Position numbers and translations under genes: made by a program
NCBI GenBank assembly: GCA_965267405.1
Contig: OZ253954.1
Coordinates: 2,046,001-2,110,000, forward strand
DNA: 64,000 nt
Reading direction: 5' to 3'
DNA from: JAPPOI01 sp028818055
GTDB taxonomy: Bacteria; Pseudomonadota; Alphaproteobacteria; Rhodobacterales; Rhodobacteraceae
Notes under the pieces: model-generated
Databases searched by the model: none
The model's input: the letters and a program-made list of their open reading frames with translations, nothing else
What the model was told of the DNA's origin: nothing
In this document: one piece after another, positions 33,795 to 42,772 of the stretch
Layout of the letters: every line of letters starts with the position of its first letter
How positions within the stretch are numbered: position 1 is the stretch's first letter

Positions 33795-35459
33795 TTAGGC
33801 AGCGAAGCCAAGTTTATATGGATGAATCTCAAACGAGATGTGCATATCCGCGCCAACGAGGCCCTCGCGACCGTGACGATAGAGCGAACGCCAGTAAGGC
33901 TGGATCGTCACGCCTTCGTCTTGGATCAGAGCCTGCATCTTCGCGCTGATTTCACGGCGAGCGTCTGCGTCAGCAATTGACAGCGCTTCTTCAAGAAGTG
34001 CGTCAAACTCTGCGTTGGCCCAGCCAAATTCGTTCCAAGCTTCACCGGAACGATATGCCAATGCCAGAACCTGAACGCCAAGCGGGCGGTGGTTCCAGTT
34101 CGTTGAGCTGTACGGATACTTGGCCCAGTCGTTCCAGAAAGTCGAACCCGGCAGAATTGTCCGCTTAACGTTGAAGCCAGCGTCGCGCAGCTGAGCAGCC
34201 ACAGCGTCGGTGGTGTTCTTACGCCAGTCGTCGTCGATGGAAATAAGCTCGTGCTCAAAATCCATCATGCCAGCTTCATCCATCAGAGCGCGCGCGCCAT
34301 CGACGTCACGCGAAATTGGTGGAAGTTCTGCGTACTCTGGGTGAACCGGAGCGACGTGGTGGTTTTCTGCTGGAACACCACGGTTGCCGTATCCAAGTTC
34401 AAGGCAGACAGCATTGTCGACTGCCATTGCCAAGGCTTTACGGACGCGACGGTCCGCGTATGGAGCCTTGCCATCAACTTCAGCCAACTGGTTTGGACGG
34501 ATGACGATAGTCGAGGCTGTGACAACCTCCGTCTTTACCATGCCGAGGCTGTCCATGATGTCGATGAACTCACCAACGGATTCATAAAGGAAATCGACTT
34601 CCTCTGACTCCATCGCAGCCAGCCAAGCAGCTGGGTCTGTGCCGTAATCGATGAATTCGATCGAATCCAGCGCGGGCTCACCATAAATGGCTGTTCCCCA
34701 CCAGTCGTGGTCTGCGTTTTTGGTGATGACGCCTTTCACACCAACTTCAAGCGAAGTCATCAGGAATGGACCTGTGCCAACCGCGTTCATCGCATCGTTT
34801 GCATCGAAAGAGCTGTGAACGATGGCCGCTGGATAGTCAGCCATGCCTGGGATGATCGAAATGTCAGGCTTAGGCAGGTTAAGACGAACGGTCATGCTGT
34901 CCACGACCTCGACTACACCGTCGATGGCCATGTTTGTGTCAGCGTCCACGAGCGTCGCAAAGCGGCCAGCCATCGAGTTGGCTTCAACTGTTTTGTCTGC
35001 CCATCCGATGATGTTGCGAGCCACGTCTTCAGCTGTGAAGTCGTCGCCATTGTTCCACTTAACGCCCGGGCGGACTTTCAGTGTGTAAACGGTCGCGTCG
35101 TCGTTGACGTCCCATCCTTCAAGCAGCATTGGTGTGAACGAGCCATCGTTGTTGTATTCAACAAGATACTCGAGTGTGCCGCGGCTGTAGTTTGCGATCT
35201 GGCTCCAGTCGTAAACGCGTGGATCCTTCAGTGCACGAACTTCCATTTGGACGCGCATTGTGCCGCCCATTTTTGCGTGGCCACCAGCGTGTACTGGAGC
35301 TGCAGCGCCAATCATGCCGTACGCAGCTGTCGTCGCTACACCCAAAGCAGTAGCACGGGTCAGAAATTCACGACGGCTGATTTTGCCTTCGCGGAATTCT
35401 TCTGCGTGCATGATCGCTGCCGGATGGACGCGCGAACATGTGTTCTCATTTTTTGTCAT
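33795..35459 (-). CDS. Peptide-type ABC substrate-binding protein (SBP family 5), Tat-type signal
   Basis: A 554-residue periplasmic binding protein. An N-terminal SRREFLTRATALGVATTAA segment is a twin-arginine signal, cleaved near AAPVHAGG. The mature part follows the family 5 pattern: LEYLVEYNNDGSFTPMLLEGWDV, VYTLKVRPGVKWNNGDDFTAEDV and GTGPFLMTSLEVG. Substrate cannot be read; this family takes peptides, opines, nickel chelates or sugars. It leads the operon and has a structured leader upstream. Confidence 0.93.
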   Translation of the reverse strand: MTKNENTCSRVHPAAIMHAEEFREGKISRREFLTRATALGVATTAAYGMIGAAAPVHAGGHAKMGGTMRVQMEVRALKDPRVYDWSQIANYSRGTLEYLVEYNNDGSFTPMLLEGWDVNDDATVYTLKVRPGVKWNNGDDFTAEDVARNIIGWADKTVEANSMAGRFATLVDADTNMAIDGVVEVVDSMTVRLNLPKPDISIIPGMADYPAAIVHSSFDANDAMNAVGTGPFLMTSLEVGVKGVITKNADHDWWGTAIYGEPALDSIEFIDYGTDPAAWLAAMESEEVDFLYESVGEFIDIMDSLGMVKTEVVTASTIVIRPNQLAEVDGKAPYADRRVRKALAMAVDNAVCLELGYGNRGVPAENHHVAPVHPEYAELPPISRDVDGARALMDEAGMMDFEHELISIDDDWRKNTTDAVAAQLRDAGFNVKRTILPGSTFWNDWAKYPYSSTNWNHRPLGVQVLALAYRSGEAWNEFGWANAEFDALLEEALSIADADARREISAKMQALIQDEGVTIQPYWRSLYRHGREGLVGADMHISFEIHPYKLGFAA

Positions 35460-35540
35460 CTCGTGTCTTTCTCCCTGTCAGACAGTGTCTTTGACATTAT
35501 TTTTCCCCGGTTTACCGAGGCGTGTTACGAGAGGCTGCAA

Positions 35541-35589
35541 TTTCGGCAGCTCCTCATCCCTCATGTATTTCCGCATGAGTCTGCCGAAA
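35541..35589 (-). promoter_or_regulatory. Nested double hairpin upstream of the peptide ABC operon
   Basis: Outer arms TTTCGGCAG (35541-35549) and CTGCCGAAA (35581-35589) match perfectly, and inside them CTCATG (35560-35565) pairs with CATGAG (35574-35579). It lies about 80-130 bases before the binding-protein start. It may be an RNA leader or nested operator sites for the AraC-type gene next to it. Confidence 0.5.
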
Positions 35590-35661
35590 GGTCAACGTTC
35601 TTGATCGGCAGATCCTGTAACAAATGCGACATTTACTCCGCGCAAAAGCGACACGCGGAAG

Positions 35662-36540
35662 TCAACGATTCGTCCTGAACTGGGTCGGACTTTGCCCGGC
35701 CCTGGCCCGAAATGCGCGCGTAAAATACGCCGACGAGGCGAAGCCTGTTCTGCGTGCCACCGTCGACACCGGTAGCTTCGTGTCTTTGAGCAGGCGACAG
35801 GCTTCAAAATGGCGTCGTTCACTCAGGATTTCTAAAGCCGCTTTCCCAGACGCTTCGCGACAAGCGCGACTAAGATGCGTTGGTGTAACTCCCAGCTTCT
35901 TAGCAAAGTGTTGGACGCCGACGGTGTCTGTGAAGTCCTGCTCGATAAGCGCGGTATAGGCTTGCGTCAGGCGATGTGCGGCACTTTCGTAAGGCTTCGC
36001 TTCGGCGACGGCCGCGAGCTCGGAACAAATTCGGTCAAACCAAATTGCCAGAAGGCCAGCGTGATGTTCCACAGCTTCTTTCGCGTGGGCGGCGTCTGAC
36101 ATTCCCTCGCGTTCAATATTTTCAATGAGACCAGTGAGCTCGCGCTGCCGATGCACCTCCCGGATTCTCAGGTGTTGAGTCTCATTGGGCCAATGGTCGC
36201 TTTTCGAATGATCCAGCCAAACGAGCGAACCCAAAACCGAGGCGGTGGCAGAAAAACTGTGCATTGTTCCGGCTGGAAGGAAAATCGCGCTGTGGGCTCC
36301 GTATCCGCCAGAGCGTCCGGCGACGGTGATGCGGCCTTGTCCACGTGTGAACCAAATCAGGCATGGCCGATCATAACTTCTTGAAGCCTCGGTGCGCCAT
36401 CTTCCACCCTGCGAAAGCTTAGAAATGGACGTGACTTCAACTTGTTCACGCACTGTTGCTGGCGCTTCGACACGCGCCGGAACGACTGTCGCCACTTGCT
36501 CTTCCGCAACGGGCAGAAGAGTTAAACGTTGCTTTACCAT
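35662..36540 (-). CDS. AraC-family transcriptional regulator
   Basis: A 292-residue regulator. The N-terminal cupin-like sensor (about 40-130: CLIWFTRGQGRITVAG, AIFLPAGTMHSF) and the C-terminal double HTH (about 195-290: VQHFAKKLGVTPTHLSRACREASGKAALEIL and VSTVARRTGFASSAYFTRAFRARAGQSPTQFR, each longer than one helix) are complete. It lies just upstream of the peptide ABC operon on the same strand, and is a likely but unproven regulator of it or of the MFS/GS genes. Confidence 0.9.
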   Translation of the reverse strand: MVKQRLTLLPVAEEQVATVVPARVEAPATVREQVEVTSISKLSQGGRWRTEASRSYDRPCLIWFTRGQGRITVAGRSGGYGAHSAIFLPAGTMHSFSATASVLGSLVWLDHSKSDHWPNETQHLRIREVHRQRELTGLIENIEREGMSDAAHAKEAVEHHAGLLAIWFDRICSELAAVAEAKPYESAAHRLTQAYTALIEQDFTDTVGVQHFAKKLGVTPTHLSRACREASGKAALEILSERRHFEACRLLKDTKLPVSTVARRTGFASSAYFTRAFRARAGQSPTQFRTNR

Positions 36541-36600
36541 TGTGTCCGGCTTCCCCCACCAGATATGGCTAACAGTCTTAGTTGTCGCGAGCGGCGTGCG

Positions 36601-37839
36601 TCAATCGCTTATTTTTTGTGGTGTTTTCTCGCGCGACTTTTTCAAGAGACGTCCAATCAGGAACGATGTGCGCGGTGAATAGACATAACTGGTTCGCGTC
36701 TCAGACGTCCGTGTTCTCATGCGTGCCACACTGAATATGACCAGAATTACATGAACAACCGAAACAAAGATGAACATGGCTTGCGGACCAAATGCCTCAA
36801 TCAGCTGCGAGACGACATAGGGAGACGCAATCGCACCGAGGGCATAGAGGAACATCAGCGCCGCCGATAATTCCACGCGTTCGTTGTCGCTTGCAAAGTC
36901 GTGTGCGTGCGCAGCCGCTACTGAGTAAATCGGGAAGGTGGTGAACCCAAATAGCATCGATGTAGCCAAAACCGCGTTGGTGCTGACTTCGGCTATGACA
37001 ACCGTAGTGGCGCAAGAGGCGATGGCGGCTACGGACAGCCAAATCAGAACCCAGCGCCGATCATATCGGTCAGCCAGCCATCCGGCGGGATACTGACTGA
37101 TCGCTCCTCCGAAAACAAAAGCCGCCAAGAAAAGACCAATCTGATCGATGGTTAGTCCAACCTCGACACCGTAAAGCGGTCCGACCATTCGAAAACTCGC
37201 TGTCGTGACACCTGCGGAAACGACCGCCGCCGCAGCCAGCGGAGACATTCTCCACGCCATCATTGGGCGCAGCCTGGGCGCTTTTGGAATTTCTGGCTGA
37301 GGTGTGCGCGTTAGCACCAGCGGAATTAATGCAGCGCAGCAAATGAGCGCGAGAATATTATACGAAACATAACTGGATGGATCGAGAACCGAGATCATCA
37401 ACTGTGCGGCCAGTGAGCCTCCGATATCCACGACGCGGTAAATTCCCATCGCACGTCCGCGCGTTTCGTTTGATACTTTGGCCTGAAGCCAACTTTCGAC
37501 GATGGTGTAGCATCCGGCAATGCACAGACCGGTCATGACACGCATTGCGGCCCATGCGTACGCGTCGATTATGATCATGTGGCTGAGAATGCCGATTGTT
37601 CCAAGCGCGGTGAATGCGGCAAAGGCCCTGCTGTGACCAACGCCTCCCATAAGCCGCGGCGCCCACCAACATCCAATGAAAAAGCCGATAAAATGCGCGG
37701 AACCCAACAAACCGATCTGGCTTTTTGCAAAGCCCCGATCCAGGCCCGCGATTGCATCTAGCGGAGCGACACCACCGGACCCGAGCTGCAGAAAAACAAC
37801 TGACAAGAAAAGGGCAGCAAAGGAAATCAGAAGGCGCAT
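36601..37839 (-). CDS. MFS transporter, YcaD-like
   Basis: A 412-residue major facilitator protein with 12 helices. The first pair (LSVVFLQLGSGGVAPLDAIA, then LLGSAHFIGFFIGCWWAPRLM), ESWLQAKVSNETRGRAMGIYR and the YPAGWLADRYDRRWVL loop between helices 8 and 9 resemble the YcaD/YfkF branch. The C-terminal tail is long and basic. Substrate unknown. It sits between the GS-like gene (gap 90 bases) and the AraC gene on the same strand. Confidence 0.85.
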   Translation of the reverse strand: MRLLISFAALFLSVVFLQLGSGGVAPLDAIAGLDRGFAKSQIGLLGSAHFIGFFIGCWWAPRLMGGVGHSRAFAAFTALGTIGILSHMIIIDAYAWAAMRVMTGLCIAGCYTIVESWLQAKVSNETRGRAMGIYRVVDIGGSLAAQLMISVLDPSSYVSYNILALICCAALIPLVLTRTPQPEIPKAPRLRPMMAWRMSPLAAAAVVSAGVTTASFRMVGPLYGVEVGLTIDQIGLFLAAFVFGGAISQYPAGWLADRYDRRWVLIWLSVAAIASCATTVVIAEVSTNAVLATSMLFGFTTFPIYSVAAAHAHDFASDNERVELSAALMFLYALGAIASPYVVSQLIEAFGPQAMFIFVSVVHVILVIFSVARMRTRTSETRTSYVYSPRTSFLIGRLLKKSREKTPQKISD

Positions 37840-37929
37840 AGCCGAAGTGACTCTTGAACTTTAGTTTTGGGTACGCTGCCCTGCGGCAGCACACTTGTCA
37901 GAATTCGACATCCCAACGACGAGTTTGAT

Positions 37930-39255
37930 TTATAATGCGCTTAGATAGACCGCAGTTTGTTGCGTTGCATCAAGGTCTTCAAAAACGCGTTTCTCTTGTT
38001 GTTTTGTTCGAATGAAATTGTCGATCAGCTGAGGGTCGAAAATGGACTCATTTGTTTTTTCTTGGAACAGATCAAGCGCGGCATCCCAGTCGTTCGGAAC
38101 TTCTTCCAGCTTCTGTGAATACGCATCCCCAACCACAGGTTTGGGCGGCTCTTTTTCAGTTTCAATTCCATCCATCGCCGCGCCGAGTATCGCAGCCAAA
38201 AGCAAATATGGGTTTGTATCCCCTCCAGCGACGCGGTGTTCGATCCGTCGTGCGGCATTGGGTCCGCCAGGAATGCGCAAAGCTGTCGTTCGATTTTCGT
38301 AGCCCCAAGCAATTCCGACGGGTGCATGTGACCCCGGAACTAATCGTGTGAAACTATTTGAGTGTGGGGCGAAAATTGCAGTGTGTGGAGCCATCGCGTT
38401 CAGCAAACCAGCCACCGCGTGACGCATGATATTGCTTCCCTGATTGGTCCCATCATCAAAGACATTCTTGCCATCAAGATCGACAACCGAGAAATGTACG
38501 TGCAGCCCGTTTCCAGGCTGATCGGCGAATGGTTTAGCCATGAAAGTTGCGGATAACCCGTGCTTTCGTGCCAATCCGCGAACGAGCATCTTAAAGAGCC
38601 ACGTATCGTCCGCGATCTTTAGGGCGTCGCCATGTTTCAGGTTGATTTCAAACTGGCCGGGACCGCCCTCTGAACTGGCCGCGTCGGCACCAATTCCCAT
38701 CAGCGCGCAACCTTCGTAAAGATCAGAAAAGAAGGGTGAGAATTCTTCCAAGGCATCCAATGACAGGATTTCGCCGCTCGACAATCGGCGTGCTGACAAG
38801 AGGGAGCGTGGCGGTTTCAATTCGTTTGCAGACGCATCAACCAAGTAAAACTCAAGCTCGGTTGCTGCCACGACATTCCAACCTCGAGAACTGTATCTCT
38901 CCATCACGCTTTTCAACGCATGTCTTGGGTCGCCACTGAACGGAGTGCCACCTTCCGAAAACATCGAGACAGGCAACAATGCAGAAGATTTCTCCAACCA
39001 CGGCATGGGCACAATGCCCCTTTCGGTAGGTTGAAGGATGCCATCTTGGTCGCCAGTTTCGAATACCAACGGACTGTCTTCGATGTCATGTCCAAGCAAA
39101 TCAACGTTTAGCACCGAAAGGGGCATTCGCGCTGTACCAGCCAAAACCTTATCAGCATGCGCGCCAGGAATTTGCTTGCCGCGTGCAACACCGTTCAAGT
39201 CAGGGGCGGCGTAGAACACGCTCGTCGTGTCGGCATCAATTTCGTGGTGAGACAT
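37930..39255 (-). CDS. Glutamine synthetase-family ligase (glutamylpolyamine synthetase-like)
   Basis: A 441-residue GS-fold enzyme. ATELEFYLVD, SEGGPGQFEINLKHGDAL, KHGLSATFMAKPF, GNGLHVHFS and NRTTALRIPGGPNAARRIEHRVAGGDTNPYL (in parts) are the GS metal, ATP and glutamate motifs. It fits the PuuA/GlnT-like branch that adds glutamate to amines rather than making glutamine. It lies 5 bases after the permease gene of an amino-acid importer, so it probably processes the imported amine. Substrate open. Confidence 0.88.
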   Translation of the reverse strand: MSHHEIDADTTSVFYAAPDLNGVARGKQIPGAHADKVLAGTARMPLSVLNVDLLGHDIEDSPLVFETGDQDGILQPTERGIVPMPWLEKSSALLPVSMFSEGGTPFSGDPRHALKSVMERYSSRGWNVVAATELEFYLVDASANELKPPRSLLSARRLSSGEILSLDALEEFSPFFSDLYEGCALMGIGADAASSEGGPGQFEINLKHGDALKIADDTWLFKMLVRGLARKHGLSATFMAKPFADQPGNGLHVHFSVVDLDGKNVFDDGTNQGSNIMRHAVAGLLNAMAPHTAIFAPHSNSFTRLVPGSHAPVGIAWGYENRTTALRIPGGPNAARRIEHRVAGGDTNPYLLLAAILGAAMDGIETEKEPPKPVVGDAYSQKLEEVPNDWDAALDLFQEKTNESIFDPQLIDNFIRTKQQEKRVFEDLDATQQTAVYLSAL

Positions 39256-39260
39256 GTTGG

Positions 39261-40061
39261 CTAGCGGATTAGTTGCGGGCGGTAGCGCAGGCGTTTGGTT
39301 TGCCCCGGCAAGTGACGGTTCAAGTGGCGGTTCACCTTGCCGAATACGCCAATGATGACAAGCGTGAGCAGCACGAAGTAGAACGCGGCAATCGGGTAGG
39401 GCACGAATGGGTTGAATGTCTTATCAGCAAAATAATTGGCGTAGTAGAGGACATCCCCTTTTTGCCGAACGGCCGGAAAGCCCGAGAAGAACACCAGCGT
39501 CGTTGCCTGGAACAAAAAGATGGCTTCATTCGTATAGGCAGGCCATGCAAGTCGCATTGTCGTTGGCCAAGTGATGCGCCGGAACCGTGACCAGCCTGAC
39601 ATGCCATAGGCGTCCGCAGCCTCAAGATCTCCGCGCGGAATAGTTCGCAGTGCGCCGTAGAAAATTTCACCCGAGTAGGCGGACGTATTCAAAATCAGCA
39701 CAAACAGTGCACCGGCTTGAGCTGCCGTGAGCCAAGGCAGAATGCCGGCTTGTTTCATGGCCAAGAAGGTGAAGTAGGCCAAGAAGAACTGGATGAATAG
39801 CGGTGAGCCGCGGAAGATGAAGATAAACCATTCCGCCGGTTTTTTGAGCCAAGGGTTCGAACTGGCCTTGGCAACCGCGACGGCATTCGCAACGAAGAAC
39901 CCGATGATCAGTGCCAAAATGCCGAAGTATATGTTCCAGATCACTCCTGAACCGATCAACGTGAATTGCTGGCAAAGAGTGAAGTCATCGCGCGGCAGAA
40001 CACGTTCCCCAATGCCAATGGATCGAAGCGCGTAGGCTTGTATGGCTTCGACACACGTCAT
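39261..40061 (-). CDS. Polar amino acid ABC permease (second subunit)
   Basis: A 266-residue HisM/GlnP-type permease. The EAA-loop region EAADAYGMSGWSRFRRITWPTTMRLAWPAYTNEAIFL is characteristic. The start at 40061 overlaps the stop of the partner permease by ATGA; the longer in-frame upstream extension lies inside that gene and is rejected. It pairs with the partner to form the membrane channel. Confidence 0.9.
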   Translation of the reverse strand: MTCVEAIQAYALRSIGIGERVLPRDDFTLCQQFTLIGSGVIWNIYFGILALIIGFFVANAVAVAKASSNPWLKKPAEWFIFIFRGSPLFIQFFLAYFTFLAMKQAGILPWLTAAQAGALFVLILNTSAYSGEIFYGALRTIPRGDLEAADAYGMSGWSRFRRITWPTTMRLAWPAYTNEAIFLFQATTLVFFSGFPAVRQKGDVLYYANYFADKTFNPFVPYPIAAFYFVLLTLVIIGVFGKVNRHLNRHLPGQTKRLRYRPQLIR

Positions 40062-40924
40062 GTCGAGACACCAGCAATGGCTTGCCCGTGCGACAGGCGT
40101 CGGGTGATACGGGCAAGGACTTTTTCGGAGGCCCAGGTGCACAGTAGGTAAAACACCATCAGCGCAAGGAAGTACCAAAGGCGCCAGTCGCCGTGCGGAT
40201 AGTCAAAAAATCGCGATGCTTTGGTCGCCCCAAGTTCGCGGGCCCAGTAGACGATATCTTCGACGCCCAGAAGGAACAGCAAAGGTGTCGCCTTAATCAA
40301 TATCATCCAGATGTTTGACAGACCGGGCAGCGCATAAATCCACATTTGCGGTACCAGAACCCGCCAAAACGTCTGGCGATGTGACATCCCGTATGCTTCG
40401 GCGGTTTCAAGTTGCGCCCGTGGCACTGCGTTCATGGCGCCGTACAACACGTTTGCAACGAAGGCCCCGAAAACAATCGAAAACGTCACGACCGCAACGC
40501 CAAATCCGTAAATTTCATGCACGAACTGTGGTGATGTCGATTTCGGAATTTTTGCATCCGGACAAACAATGAAATTTGCGCCTTGGCGAATTGGGTCGGT
40601 CCAATCGGGGCAAACTATCTGATGCTTCGACCACTCCAGCGCCTGATCAAGCGCGATCACGAAGAACAGGAAAAACAAGATGTCAGGGATGCCGCGCACC
40701 ATAGACGTGTACGCTTTTCCAAGAACCCTAAATGGGAAAAAAGTGGAGCGGGATGCGACTGCGCCGGCAAATCCGAATGCAAGTGAAGTTGGTGCCGTCA
40801 CCGCCAAAAGCACCAAGACAACAACCACACTGATGTACAGGTTCATGTGGATGCCGGTCGTGAAGTAACAGGCAAACCATTGGAACGTGGCAAGTGTGTC
40901 GGGATCGGTGCAAAAGCTGAACAT
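40058..40924 (-). CDS. Polar amino acid ABC permease (first subunit)
   Basis: A 288-residue HisQ-type permease. SMVRGIPDILFFLFF and ETAEAYGMSHRQTFWRVLVPQMWIYALPGLSNIWMILIKATPLLFLLG carry the family loop (given here as one landmark, about residues 173-220). A periplasmic insert of about 45 residues with two Cys (IVCPDW, FIVCPDA) follows the third helix. It comes after the binding-protein gene with a terminator between. Confidence 0.9.
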   Translation of the reverse strand: MFSFCTDPDTLATFQWFACYFTTGIHMNLYISVVVVLVLLAVTAPTSLAFGFAGAVASRSTFFPFRVLGKAYTSMVRGIPDILFFLFFVIALDQALEWSKHQIVCPDWTDPIRQGANFIVCPDAKIPKSTSPQFVHEIYGFGVAVVTFSIVFGAFVANVLYGAMNAVPRAQLETAEAYGMSHRQTFWRVLVPQMWIYALPGLSNIWMILIKATPLLFLLGVEDIVYWARELGATKASRFFDYPHGDWRLWYFLALMVFYLLCTWASEKVLARITRRLSHGQAIAGVST

Positions 40925-41002
40925 CGTCGGCCGGTTCTAAGATCTCGACCGCATAGGACGTTGTTTTGGCTGAAAGCTCAAGGCGATACCTTCGCACAAA
41001 AG

Positions 41003-41029
41003 AAAAGGGCCGCACTTGGCGGCCCTTTT
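41003..41029 (-). terminator. Terminator between amino-acid binding-protein and permease genes
   Basis: AAAAGGGCCGC (41003-41013) pairs with GCGGCCCTTTT (41019-41029) over ACTTG, with a further T-run on the minus strand. As in the peptide operon, it follows the binding-protein gene and probably lowers permease expression. Confidence 0.88.
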
Positions 41030-41039
41030 GCAGTAGGTC

Positions 41040-41771
41040 TTAGTAGGTCTGCGTTTCGTCGCCGAACCACTTTTTCAGCATTTCGTTCAGTGTGCCGTCT
41101 GCTTTCATCGAGTCGATGGCCGCGTCGAACTTAGCTTTGAGTTCGCCGTCCGTTTCACGGACGCCCATGCCGACGCCACCGCCAAGAGGTACCGGGTCAC
41201 CAACCAGCTTCAACTCACCGCCCGACTCTTCGGCCATTGGCAAAAGGAAGTCCGCGTCAGCGAAAACTGCATCAGCTTCACCGCTCTTAACCGCAGCGAT
41301 GGTTTCGTCAGGTGTTGCGAATTCGAGCAGAGTTGCTCCTGTTTCAGCAACGTAAGCCGATTGAATTGTGTTGACCTGCGCCGCGATGATGCCACCTGCG
41401 AGGTCCACGTCGTCAGACATCGCCAGGAAGCGAGACGCGGTCGGAGGATAGTAATCCTGCGTAAAGTCGATGACTTCGTCGCGCTCAGCCGTAATCGACA
41501 TGCCGGCAATGATGGTGTCGTAGTTGCCAGACACAAGGTTTGGAATGATTGAATCCCAGTCGTTGGTGACCCATTCGCATGTCAGTTCGGCGCGCGCGCA
41601 AAGCTCATCACCCAACTCACGTTCAAACCCGTCGACCTCACCGGAATCGTTGATGAAGTTATACGGAGGATAGGCGCCTTCGGTGCCCATGCGCACCACG
41701 CTGTGGCTGCCCGCTACTGCGGCACCTGCAAACAATGCGGCTGCAGCCGCTGTAAGGATTAGTTTTTTCAT
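41040..41771 (-). CDS. Polar amino acid ABC substrate-binding protein
   Basis: A 243-residue periplasmic protein. Signal peptide residues 1-20 (LILTAAAAALFAGAAVAGS). The mature part follows the SBP family 3 pattern: VRMGTEGAYPPYNFIND, VDGFERELGDELCARA, CEWVTNDWDSIIPNL, and IIAGMSITAERDEVIDFTQDYYP. This is the lysine/arginine/ornithine or octopine branch. I chose ATG 41771, with GGGGAG upstream, over a longer frame that adds 13 residues before the signal. Substrate probably a basic amino acid or derivative. Confidence 0.92.
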   Translation of the reverse strand: MKKLILTAAAAALFAGAAVAGSHSVVRMGTEGAYPPYNFINDSGEVDGFERELGDELCARAELTCEWVTNDWDSIIPNLVSGNYDTIIAGMSITAERDEVIDFTQDYYPPTASRFLAMSDDVDLAGGIIAAQVNTIQSAYVAETGATLLEFATPDETIAAVKSGEADAVFADADFLLPMAEESGGELKLVGDPVPLGGGVGMGVRETDGELKAKFDAAIDSMKADGTLNEMLKKWFGDETQTY

Positions 41772-41827
41772 GTGTACTCCCCAGAGAAACTGTTTTGTTT
41801 CGTTGTCCACCCCAACAAGACGGTACG

Positions 41828-41859
41828 AGGTTGAATTGATTTTGGGGAGAATTCAACCT
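41828..41859. promoter_or_regulatory. 10-bp inverted repeat before the binding-protein gene
   Basis: AGGTTGAATT (41828-41837) and AATTCAACCT (41850-41859) are perfect inverted copies with a 12-base centre, in the gap between the ATPase and binding-protein genes. No T-run follows, so it may be an operator or mRNA stabiliser. Confidence 0.45.
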
Positions 41860-41913
41860 ATCCGTAAGGGCATGTGCTACATTTTCAGCCGAAAGCCATT
41901 TTTCCTAGCGTTT

Positions 41914-42687
41914 TTAACCGGAAACCGCCGAAAGAAATTGCTGCAAGCGCTCTGACTTAGGGGAGCCAAAGACTTCATTTGGGGCACCTTCTTCTTCAAT
42001 TACCCCTTGGTGGAGAAATACAACATGGTCCGACACGTCGCGGGCGAGTGCCATGTCGTGGGTAACGATGATCATCGTGCGCCCTTCTGCAGCCAAGGAC
42101 TTGATAACCCGGATGACTTCCTGCTCAAGCTCTGGGTCCAACGCACTTGTCGGCTCGTCAAACAACAACGCTCTTGGTTCCATACATAGCGCCCGTGCGA
42201 TTGCGGCACGCTGCTGCTGACCTCCTGACAATTGTGACGGCCAGACATCGCATTTGTCACCAATACCAACTTTGGCAAGGTATTCGCGTGCCTTCGGCTC
42301 GACATCGGATACCTCGCGTTTCAGAACGGATACAGGTGCCTCCATCACGTTCTGTAAAATGGTCATGTGAGACCAAAGGTTGAACTGCTGGAATACCATG
42401 CTGAGGTTGGTTCGGATACGCCGTACCTGTGCCTTGTCGGCTGGATGCCTTGAGTGGCCGGAGCCTTTCCACGTAACCGGCTCACCTTCGAAAATGATCT
42501 CGCCCTGCTGGCTGTTTTCGAGAAGGTTGGCGCAACGAAGCAGTGTGGACTTGCCGGACCCGGATGACCCAATCAGCGATATCACGTGGCCACGCGGAGC
42601 GCTCAGGCTTACGCCTTTCAACACTTCCAATTCGCCAAAACTCTTGTGGAGGTCCCGTATTTCGATGACGGGTGACGTGTCGGTCAT
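41914..42687 (-). CDS. Polar amino acid ABC ATPase
   Basis: A 257-residue HisP/GlnQ-type ATPase: Walker A GSSGSGKST, FQQFNLWSHMT, signature LSGGQQQR, Walker B LLFDEPTSALDPE and IIVTHDM. It is the energising subunit for the permease pair downstream. It precedes the binding-protein gene on the same strand with a gap of about 140 bases holding an inverted repeat. Confidence 0.95.
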   Translation of the reverse strand: MTDTSPVIEIRDLHKSFGELEVLKGVSLSAPRGHVISLIGSSGSGKSTLLRCANLLENSQQGEIIFEGEPVTWKGSGHSRHPADKAQVRRIRTNLSMVFQQFNLWSHMTILQNVMEAPVSVLKREVSDVEPKAREYLAKVGIGDKCDVWPSQLSGGQQQRAAIARALCMEPRALLFDEPTSALDPELEQEVIRVIKSLAAEGRTMIIVTHDMALARDVSDHVVFLHQGVIEEEGAPNEVFGSPKSERLQQFLSAVSG

Positions 42688-42772
42688 TAAGCTGGCATCC
42701 CTTTATGCCACGTGACTAAGCCTTGAAATAGTTCAAAAGGCAATCGCCTTCACTGGCCTGGGTGGTCAGTTA

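Noticed and set aside
34707..35678. Plus-strand ORF of 323 residues opposite the peptide-binding protein gene
   Set aside because: Antisense to a clear Tat-exported binding protein; composition looks random with many Cys, His and Val.
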